A stretch of 10,417 bases of DNA, taken from assembly GCA_005877855.1 (NCBI GenBank), contig VBOF01000072.1, forward strand, positions 1-10,417, in the 5' to 3' direction. A program made the translations under genes and the position numbers. The notes beneath the pieces were generated by a model that worked only from the letters and a program-made list of their open reading frames with translations, made no database searches and was not told the DNA's origin. This document shows positions 6,078 through 10,417 of the stretch, piece by piece. Origin of the DNA: Nitrospirota bacterium (lineage in GTDB: Bacteria > Nitrospirota > Nitrospiria > Nitrospirales > NS-4). Numbering within the stretch: position 1 is the stretch's first letter; each line of letters starts with the position of its first letter.

Positions 6078-7469
6078 ATGTCCTCGATCGGTCCCCCAAC
6101 AGGCATGCGCGACTGGCTGCCTCAGGACGCGCTCCTCCGCCAGCGCCTGATGGAGACCATCAGCTCGGTCTACCGGCTCTACGGCTACCTCCCGATCGAC
6201 ACCCCGGCCATGGAAGACCTGGCCGTCCTGCTCGGCAAGGGGGGAGGAGAGAACGAGAAGCTCCTGTTCAAGATCCTGAAGCGAGGGGAGAAGCTGGCCC
6301 AGGCGAAAGATGACGAGCTGGCAGACTACGGTCTTCGCTACGATCTTACAGTGCCGCTCGCCCGTTTCGTAGCAACGCACCAAGGGAAAATCCCCAAGGT
6401 GTTCCGGCGCTACCACATCGGGCCCGTCTGGCGAGCAGACCGCCCGCAAAAAGGGCGCTACCGTGAGTTCTACCAGTGCGACATCGACGTCGTGGGTGGG
6501 GCCTCTTCCGCCTACGAGGTGGAGGTCATCACTGCGACGGAGCGCGTGCTGAAGGAGCTGAGGCTCGGGAAGTACCGATTCAGGCTGAGCGACAAACGCT
6601 TGCTGCCGCTCGTGCTGCAAGGGTTTGGTATCGCCAAGAATCAGGTCGGTCCAATCCTGATCGCCATGGACAAACTCGACAAAGATGTGAATCAGGCACG
6701 CCGCGAAATAGACGATGTCCTCTCACGCGATCCCGAGCCATGGAAGAAAGTGACAGCACTCCTTTTGCGAGCCTACGCTGTTCGGCAACATGACACGGGC
6801 CGGCATGATCGTATGGAGGAGTTCAAGAAATACTGGGACTCGATTGATCACCCGACGATCCGTGCTGATATCGAGGGTATTCTCACCAATCTCCAAGCCA
6901 TAATCGCGTCTGTTCAGAGTATCAACCCTGACTCCTCTATCGTCTTCGATCCCCTCCTCGTGCGAGGCATGGACTATTACACGGGCCCTGTCTACGAAGC
7001 CGTCGTGGAGGGTCTTTCATCCTCAATCCTCGGTGGCGGTCGGTATGATGAGCTGATCGGGCAGTTCGCCGGCAAGAAAATTCCTGCTGTGGGATGTTCG
7101 ATCGGGTTTGAACGGATCCTGTCGCTCCTGCAAGAGCAGGAACTTAAAAAGTCTTCGCCCCAGTCGTCGCGCGTCCTCCCGCGTGTCCTCCTCATTCGAG
7201 ATGGTGTAGACACGATCCATCTCCATCAGCAGGCTGAGAAGCTTCGCGAAGGTCTCCGCAGTGAAGGGATTGGCGTCGAAGTTTATTTGGATGATGATGA
7301 TGTCGGGAAGCAGTTCAAGTACGCGGAGGCAGCAGGGATACCCTGGGCTATCAAGCGCTTCGATGAGGCCACGTCCACTATCACCGTTCGCTATATCCCA
7401 ACGAGGCAAGACCACACTCTATCTCTCCAGGAATTCAAGACCCGGCTCCACGCAGAGTCACCGGGCTAA
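6078..7469 (+). CDS. hisS: Histidyl-tRNA synthetase, archaeal/eukaryotic-type
   Basis: This 463-residue class II synthetase charges tRNA-His. Motif 1 lies around 34-50 (YGYLPIDTPAMEDL). LRYDLTVPLARF is at 86-97, and motif 2 spans 109-140 with FRRYHIGPVWRADRPQKG followed by GRYREFYQCDIDVVG. The histidine-binding motif is VRGMDYYTGPVYE (295-307), followed by GGGRYDEL (319-326) and motif 3, VGCSIGFERIL (338-348). The anticodon-binding domain fills 368-460. DLTVP and REFYQCD are typical of the archaeal/eukaryotic HisRS branch. Usual bacterial enzymes have LRPEGTA and RQFHQ at those places and run about 420-430 residues. All catalytic motifs look intact. The ATG at 6078 fits the promoter spacing and leaves PTGMRDWLP (7-15) at the expected place. 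Base composition changes within the gene: one 60-base line near the start (6121-6180) is 67% GC, and one near the end (7261-7320) is 45%. It sits 33 bases after marC. Confidence 0.95.
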   Translation: MSSIGPPTGMRDWLPQDALLRQRLMETISSVYRLYGYLPIDTPAMEDLAVLLGKGGGENEKLLFKILKRGEKLAQAKDDELADYGLRYDLTVPLARFVATHQGKIPKVFRRYHIGPVWRADRPQKGRYREFYQCDIDVVGGASSAYEVEVITATERVLKELRLGKYRFRLSDKRLLPLVLQGFGIAKNQVGPILIAMDKLDKDVNQARREIDDVLSRDPEPWKKVTALLLRAYAVRQHDTGRHDRMEEFKKYWDSIDHPTIRADIEGILTNLQAIIASVQSINPDSSIVFDPLLVRGMDYYTGPVYEAVVEGLSSSILGGGRYDELIGQFAGKKIPAVGCSIGFERILSLLQEQELKKSSPQSSRVLPRVLLIRDGVDTIHLHQQAEKLREGLRSEGIGVEVYLDDDDVGKQFKYAEAAGIPWAIKRFDEATSTITVRYIPTRQDHTLSLQEFKTRLHAESPG

Positions 7470-7498
7470 GAACCTAGGTACTACCTCCCCTGTAGCCC

Positions 7499-7519
7499 CG
7501 GAGAATTTCCCGCTTTTTT
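7499..7519 (+). terminator. Weak candidate terminator after hisS
   Basis: A short imperfect stem (CGG at 7499-7501 with CCG at 7510-7512, plus A-T and G-T pairs inside and one mismatch) is followed almost at once by six Ts (7514-7519). The T-run is right for an intrinsic terminator, but the stem is poor. Confidence 0.25.
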
Positions 7520-7521
7520 AT

Positions 7522-7551
7522 TTGACTCGGAATAGCCCTTTATGGTAAAGT
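7522..7551 (+). promoter_or_regulatory. Predicted promoter of the sulfur-relay trio
   Basis: TTGACT (7522-7527) and TAAAGT (7546-7551) are 18 bases apart in a locally AT-rich stretch. Transcription would start near 7558, giving a leader of about 70 bases, unlike the leaderless pattern seen elsewhere in the window. A second -10 with an upstream TG (TGC then TAAGTT, 7590-7598) is a weaker alternative. Confidence 0.45.
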
Positions 7552-7614
7552 TTTCATAGTGGCTGACTCGCCAATTTCCCCTTTTGTTATGCTAAGTTAC
7601 GCTGATTACAGCCC

Positions 7615-7623
7615 TGTGGATGA
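7615..7623 (-). promoter_or_regulatory. DnaA-box-like site before the DsrE-like gene
   Basis: TGTGGATGA matches the complement of the DnaA box TTATCCACA at eight of nine positions. It ends three bases before the ATG at 7627. A weaker match, CTGTCCACA (seven of nine), follows at 7654-7662 on the plus strand. DnaA could bind here and affect the trio or the origin. Confidence 0.35.
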
Positions 7624-7626
7624 AAG

Positions 7627-7941
7627 ATGAAAAAAAGGGCCCTAGGTATTCTTCTGTCCACAGGTCCTGATAACCCCAATCTGACCACCGCCATCGGCCT
7701 CTCCGGCGCTGCACTGAAAGGAGGCGTTGATGTCTACCTGTATCTCATCGACGAAGGAGTGTTAACAGTCGATGACCCCCGCTTTCAGTCCTTACGGGAT
7801 TCAGGGCTCAAATTATTCGCCTGTGCCTATGGCGCTCAACGCCTTGGTGTCCCAAGGAAAGACGATAAGGCCACCTATTGTGGGTTAGTCGTTCTTTCCA
7901 ATATCGTTTCCGCTTGTGAGCGGTTTGTTGCTCTGAATTGA
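7627..7941 (+). CDS. DsrE/TusD-like sulfurtransferase subunit
   Basis: This 104-residue cytoplasmic protein resembles the DsrE/DsrF family, whose members pass persulfide sulfur by a conserved Cys. A first beta strand (ALGILLSTGPDNPN, 5-18) leads into a helix (TAIGLSGAALKGG), a second strand (VDVYLYLIDEGV) and the family's Cys loop, KLFACAYGAQRLGVP (62-76). Cys66 falls about where the active Cys of DsrE and TusD lies. Cys85 and Cys97 are extra. The length is slightly under the usual 115-130. A GGA at 7618-7620, six bases before ATG 7627, is a weak Shine-Dalgarno. The next two genes resemble the other two subunits of DsrEFH/TusBCD, in the same order as E. coli tusDCB, which supports a heteromeric sulfur-relay complex. 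The physiological partner (TusA, TusE, a thiolated tRNA or sulfur oxidation) cannot be told from here. Confidence 0.75.
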   Translation: MKKRALGILLSTGPDNPNLTTAIGLSGAALKGGVDVYLYLIDEGVLTVDDPRFQSLRDSGLKLFACAYGAQRLGVPRKDDKATYCGLVVLSNIVSACERFVALN

Positions 7942-7949
7942 GTGTCGCA

Positions 7950-8312
7950 ATGGTCCGTCCTTCTCCGAGAACGCTGGTTGTGATCCAGACAGACCCGACC
8001 AAAAGTCATCGTGCCGTGGAAGCTCTTCGTATTGCATTGGGCTTAGGGTCTCACAACGAAGGACAAGACATCAGCATCATCTTATGCGACCGTGCTCCTC
8101 ATCTCTTGGCTCAGGATACTGGTGACATTGTTGATGCAGAGATCCTAGACAAGCACCTGCCTGTCTTCATTGAGTGGGGAACTCCCTTCTTTATTGCAAC
8201 GGATGCGGACACACCGCATCCGTATACGACTGACATCGTGACGAAGCCGATCACCCCGGCCGAACTTGCCGCTGCCCTGGAATCAGCAGACCGTGCCCTC
8301 ATCTTTTCATAG
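7950..8312 (+). CDS. DsrF/TusC-like sulfur-relay subunit (DsrE superfamily)
   Basis: This 120-residue protein has a DsrE-superfamily layout: a first strand (TLVVIQTDPT, 8-17), a helix with EALRIALGLG (24-33), a second strand ending in SIILCDRAPHLL (42-53), then KHLPVFIEWGTPFFIATDAD (about 68-87) and a C-terminal helix (PAELAAALESADRALIF). Cys46 is its only cysteine and lies in the second strand region, not in the usual DsrE active loop, so it may be a non-catalytic subunit. ATG 7950 is taken as the start. TTG at 7938, overlapping the previous stop, would add four residues and would suit translational coupling. Neither has a good Shine-Dalgarno. Gene order and packing suggest it forms a complex with its two neighbours. 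The assignment to TusC rather than a generic DsrE-like protein rests mostly on position. Confidence 0.65.
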   Translation: MVRPSPRTLVVIQTDPTKSHRAVEALRIALGLGSHNEGQDISIILCDRAPHLLAQDTGDIVDAEILDKHLPVFIEWGTPFFIATDADTPHPYTTDIVTKPITPAELAAALESADRALIFS

Positions 8313-8314
8313 GA
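8311..8314 (+). promoter_or_regulatory. Shine-Dalgarno of the DsrH-like gene
   Basis: AGGA overlaps the end of the preceding stop codon and lies eight bases before ATG 8323. It decides between that ATG and the nearer ATG at 8315, which opens a frame closed after three codons. Confidence 0.5.
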
Positions 8315-8322
8315 ATGTATAG

Positions 8323-8565
8323 ATGACGCTCCATCTGCTCACAGCCTCTTCTAAGCCTCTTGCTCTCCAGGTTCTCGGCTCTCAGCCTCCTTCTGCCACG
8401 TCCCCTCTCGTCGTTCTCCTGTCGGCAAGGAATACTGCATCGCTGTTGCCCCAGCACACAGTGTACCGTCTCACGGAAGGTCCTCCCTCGCAAGAACAGC
8501 ACGAACTTACGTATGAGCAACTCGTGGAGATGATCTTCATGGCAGATAGGGTTATCACATGGTAA
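8323..8565 (+). CDS. DsrH/TusB-like small sulfur-relay subunit
   Basis: This 80-residue protein resembles DsrH/TusB. It starts MTLHLLTASSKPLAL, as in the M-L-H-x-L opening of TusB. A strand follows at PLVVLLSARNTASLL (28-42), and it ends LTYEQLVEMIFMADRVITW (62-80), matching the family's Y-x-x-[FL]-V ending in a Trp. The length is a little below the roughly 95 residues usual for the family, with a shortened middle. It contains no cysteine at all. DsrH of sulfur oxidisers has a conserved Cys, while E. coli TusB lacks one, so this copy is TusB-like in that respect. It is the third gene of the trio, ten bases after its neighbour, with an AGGA ribosome site. Downstream lies the non-coding region leading to dnaA. 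Confidence 0.65.
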   Translation: MTLHLLTASSKPLALQVLGSQPPSATSPLVVLLSARNTASLLPQHTVYRLTEGPPSQEQHELTYEQLVEMIFMADRVITW

Positions 8566-8639
8566 GAACTTGCTTCCTCAATCTCCTAGTGTTGTTTGGA
8601 GAAAAAAATAGGAGGAGTCGGTCGTAAGAGTAATGCCCC

Positions 8640-8668
8640 TTGATGGTGTGGATACAAAAAAATACGGT
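8640..8668 (+). promoter_or_regulatory. Possible dnaA promoter overlapping a DnaA box
   Basis: TTGATG (8640-8645) and TACGGT (8663-8668) are 17 bases apart and could drive dnaA with a leader of about 195 bases. A DnaA-box-like sequence occupies the spacer, which would allow repression by DnaA itself. The hexamers are only moderate matches. Confidence 0.3.
8647..8655 (-). promoter_or_regulatory. DnaA box, eight of nine
   Basis: TGTGGATAC reads GTATCCACA on the minus strand and differs from TTATCCACA only at the first base. A run of seven As begins one base after it, a common arrangement next to an unwinding element. Confidence 0.55.
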
Positions 8669-8815
8669 CTCCGATCAACCATATAGGCTGATTGGGTGTC
8701 TGAGCAGAGTGGGGACTACCTGGAATACCCGCTGGGGATAGAGTGACAGCGGGGGTGCGAAGACGACGGTGTCTGGTGGGACTGGAATGCAGAGATGTGG
8801 GCAGGCGTACGGATG

Positions 8816-8824
8816 TTATCCACA
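8816..8824 (+). promoter_or_regulatory. Perfect consensus DnaA box
   Basis: TTATCCACA matches the high-affinity DnaA box exactly, 44 bases before the dnaA start codon. This is the strongest single origin signal in the window. Confidence 0.8.
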
Positions 8825-8857
8825 GGAGTGGAAGGGGCTGTGGAGTCCTTGAAAAGT

Positions 8858-8862
8858 AAGGG
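8858..8862 (+). promoter_or_regulatory. Shine-Dalgarno of dnaA
   Basis: AAGGG lies six bases before the GTG at 8869. An in-frame TAA at 8857-8859 rules out any earlier start, so this site and the stop together fix the dnaA start codon. Confidence 0.6.
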
Positions 8863-8868
8863 CTTGCT

Positions 8869-10212
8869 GTGGACATAACCGCGATCTGGGAAACCAGCGT
8901 GAGCCAGCTTCGAGAGCAGGTGTCGAAAGAAATCTTCGATACCTGGTTCCAGAGCCTGTCCCTAGGAGAACTCAATGACAGCGAGGCTACGATCAGGGTG
9001 CCCAACAGATTCTATCGCGACTGGGTGCGGGATCACTACCAAGGCCTGTTCGAGCAGACTTTAAGGAACACGACGGGGAAGGATCAGTTACGCGTGGGGT
9101 TTGTCGTATCAGAACCAGAAGCACAGGCGAAAGCCCCGTCCCGCGAAAACCTTGACCGGCCAGGGGGCACGGGAGGACTGCGGGGAAGAAGAACAGGACA
9201 GATCAACGCTCGATATTCGTTCGCAAATTTCGTTGCTTCTCCCAACAACCAACTGGCCCGAGCCGCAAGCATGAAGGTTGGCGAGTCTCCAGCTGCCGCG
9301 TACAACCCGTTCCTGATCTATGGAGGCGTGGGGCTCGGGAAGACGCACCTCATGCACGCAATAGGCAATTACATTCTCGAGCATACAGATCTCCGGATCG
9401 CGTATGTGACATCCGAGCAGTTCACCAACGAGGTCATTAATGGCATCCGGTACGACAAGATGATTGATGTGCGCCGCCGGTACCGCAACATCGACATGCT
9501 GCTGGTGGACGACATCCAATTCATCGCGGGCAAGCAGGCGACCCAGGAAGAGTTCTTCCACACCTTCAACAGCCTCTTCGAGGCCCGCAAGCAGATCGTC
9601 CTTTCAAGCGACCGATACCCCAAGGATATCCCCGAGATGGAGGAGCGGTTGCGCTCCCGTCTCGACTGGGGCCTCGTGGCCGACATCCAGCCCTACCCCC
9701 TGGAGGCGCGGATCGCTATCCTCCGGGACAAGGCCGAGCACGAGGGGATCAGCATCCCGGACGATGTCGCGCTGTTCGTGGCTACCAACATCAAAGCCAA
9801 CATCCGGGAACTGGAAGGCTCACTGATCCGGCTCGGGGCCTATGCGTCGCTGACTGGCCAGGCCATCACGCTCGAGATGGCGCAAAGCGTGCTCAAGGAG
9901 CTGGTCGACGAGAAGAAGCACGTGATCACACTCGACGCGGTACAGGAGGCCGTCGCGGCGAAGTTCCACATTAAGATGGCGGACCTGAAGTCCAAACGGC
10001 GAACGAAGGTGCTGGTCTACCCGCGGCAGATCGCGATGTACCTGTGCCGGGAGATCACGCAGCAGTCTTATCCCGAAATCGCGCGGCACTTCGGGGGCAA
10101 GGACCACACCACCGTCATGCACGCGTGCAAGCAGGTCGAGAAAGGAAAACAGAGCGTTCCCGGCCTGCTCGGAATCCTCGAGGAGTTGAAGCGCCAGATC
10201 ACCGGCGCATAA
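8869..10212 (+). CDS. dnaA: Chromosomal replication initiator protein DnaA
   Basis: This 447-residue protein binds DnaA boxes at oriC, forms an ATP-dependent filament, opens the duplex and loads the helicase. Domain I is at 1-80 (IWETSVSQLREQVSKEIFDTWF near the start is diagnostic, in two parts: IWETSVSQL and VSKEIFDTWF). A short basic, Gly-rich linker (about 83-112) is domain II. Domain III, the AAA+ core, starts at YSFANFV (116). It shows Walker A GGVGLGKTH (152-160), Walker B LLVDDIQF (211-218) and the arginine-finger region RLRSRLDWGL (260-269). Domain IV ends the protein, with the DNA-binding signature GGKDHTTVMHACKQVE (409-424). All key residues are intact and the length is normal. The GTG start lies inside a DnaA-box-like TGTGGACAT (8868-8876). 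dnaN follows after 20 bases. Confidence 0.99.
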   Translation: MDITAIWETSVSQLREQVSKEIFDTWFQSLSLGELNDSEATIRVPNRFYRDWVRDHYQGLFEQTLRNTTGKDQLRVGFVVSEPEAQAKAPSRENLDRPGGTGGLRGRRTGQINARYSFANFVASPNNQLARAASMKVGESPAAAYNPFLIYGGVGLGKTHLMHAIGNYILEHTDLRIAYVTSEQFTNEVINGIRYDKMIDVRRRYRNIDMLLVDDIQFIAGKQATQEEFFHTFNSLFEARKQIVLSSDRYPKDIPEMEERLRSRLDWGLVADIQPYPLEARIAILRDKAEHEGISIPDDVALFVATNIKANIRELEGSLIRLGAYASLTGQAITLEMAQSVLKELVDEKKHVITLDAVQEAVAAKFHIKMADLKSKRRTKVLVYPRQIAMYLCREITQQSYPEIARHFGGKDHTTVMHACKQVEKGKQSVPGLLGILEELKRQITGA

Positions 10213-10218
10213 GCCCAG

Positions 10219-10225
10219 AAGGAGG
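10219..10225 (+). promoter_or_regulatory. Strong Shine-Dalgarno of dnaN
   Basis: AAGGAGG lies seven bases before the dnaN ATG, an almost perfect ribosome site. It contrasts with the SD-less gene heads earlier in the window and shows that this organism uses both initiation modes. Confidence 0.8.
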
Positions 10226-10232
10226 CAGGGCG

Positions 10233-10417
10233 ATGAAGATCAAGATTGCCAGGGACGAGTTGCTGACGGGGCTGCAGCGCGTCCAGGGGATAGTGGAGAA
10301 GCGCAATACCATGCCGGTGCTCTCCAACATCCTGTTGGAGACGAAGCAGGACGGGGTGGGATTGGTGGCGACGGACCTTGAGATTGGCATCCGGGGACAC
10401 TACAAAGCCGAGGTCCT
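10233..10417 (+). CDS. dnaN: DNA polymerase III beta clamp, N-terminal part (runs off window)
   Basis: The first 61 codons of the sliding clamp are present. The clamp is a ring-shaped homodimer that tethers DNA polymerase III to DNA. The start MKIKIARDELLTGLQ is followed by VQGIVEKRNTMPVLSNILLE and VATDLEIGIRG, the standard opening of clamp domain 1. The ATG at 10233 has a near-perfect Shine-Dalgarno and lies 20 bases after the dnaA stop, so the two are probably cotranscribed. The gene is cut by the window edge, not broken: the frame is open to the last base. Confidence 0.97.
   Translation, partial: MKIKIARDELLTGLQRVQGIVEKRNTMPVLSNILLETKQDGVGLVATDLEIGIRGHYKAEV

Larger units (their letters stand above)
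8566..8868. other. Candidate replication origin (oriC) upstream of dnaA
   Basis: This 303-base non-coding stretch holds one perfect DnaA box (8816-8824), one eight-of-nine box (8647-8655), and looser TGTGG motifs at 8796, 8839 and 8868. Two A7 tracts lie at 8602-8608 and 8656-8662. Hand counts on the plus strand give C 66 and G 36 for 8341-8520, but C 48 and G 106 for 8581-8880, so the strand bias flips near the left edge, as expected at an origin. It lies directly before dnaA-dnaN, the commonest bacterial location. The unwinding element is not pinned down; the A-tract region 8590-8665 is the likeliest place. No open frame here looks like a protein. Confidence 0.65.

Noticed and set aside
7290..7301. 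(GAT)4 repeat in hisS
   Set aside because: It encodes four Asp in the anticodon-binding domain. Four units are too few to call a contingency locus.
7473..7648. CCTAGGTA direct repeat at 7473-7480 and 7641-7648
   Set aside because: Eight bases is short enough for chance, and the second copy is in coding sequence. No insertion-sequence features accompany it.
8552..8560. TTATCACAT as a DnaA box at the end of the DsrH-like gene
   Set aside because: It lacks one C of the TCCACA core and matches poorly when aligned without a gap. The bases are explained by coding sequence.
8583..8614. CTCCTA/TAGGAG inverted repeat as a terminator after the trio
   Set aside because: The six-base arms are 20 bases apart and followed by no T-tract on the plus strand.
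8586..9005. 139-codon minus-strand frame across the origin region
   Set aside because: It is low-complexity (Ser-, Pro-, Leu-rich), antisense to the dnaA start, and the region has DnaA boxes and strand bias typical of non-coding origin DNA.

Overview
The window is a stretch of bacterial chromosome, GC-rich over most of its length, that ends at the replication start region (dnaA, then the first 61 codons of dnaN). It holds eleven complete genes and one partial gene. There are no tRNA or rRNA genes, insertion sequences, phage genes or CRISPR arrays. Gene content and composition suggest a Gram-negative bacterium of a deep lineage, perhaps Nitrospira-like. That is an inference from general resemblance, and nothing in the window proves it.

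Positions 1-2388 (+ strand) carry three envelope or secreted proteins: a small PGPGW-like membrane protein, an exported six-bladed kelch propeller, and an exported beta-rich protein of unknown function. A 55-bp gap with a perfect hairpin separates them from a convergent minus-strand pair (4299 down to 2444): a short-chain dehydrogenase followed by an unrecognised probable lipoprotein. A compact divergent promoter region (4300-4386) then drives the SDR leftwards and a DnaJ-class co-chaperone rightwards. The DnaJ gene overlaps a MarC-family membrane protein gene by one base. Next comes hisS, which has its own promoter embedded in the end of marC. The histidyl-tRNA synthetase carries motifs of the archaeal/eukaryotic type rather than the usual bacterial type.

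Positions 7470-8868 are AT-richer. A promoter precedes three tightly packed small genes resembling the DsrE-DsrF-DsrH / TusD-TusC-TusB sulfur-relay trio, in that order. A 303-bp non-coding stretch then leads to dnaA. It holds a perfect DnaA box, a near-perfect one, two A7 tracts and several TGTGG motifs, and the G/C strand bias flips sign at its left edge, so it is the best oriC candidate. dnaA starts with GTG inside a DnaA-box-like sequence and is followed by dnaN with a strong Shine-Dalgarno sequence.

Several genes at the head of transcription units lack a Shine-Dalgarno sequence and have a -10-like hexamer only 6-12 bases before the start codon, which predicts leaderless or nearly leaderless mRNAs. 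The most distinctive observations are this promoter architecture, the non-bacterial-type HisRS, the sulfur-relay trio between hisS and the origin, and the origin signals themselves. I saw no clear sign of a completely new system. The two orphan secreted proteins are the least explained genes.
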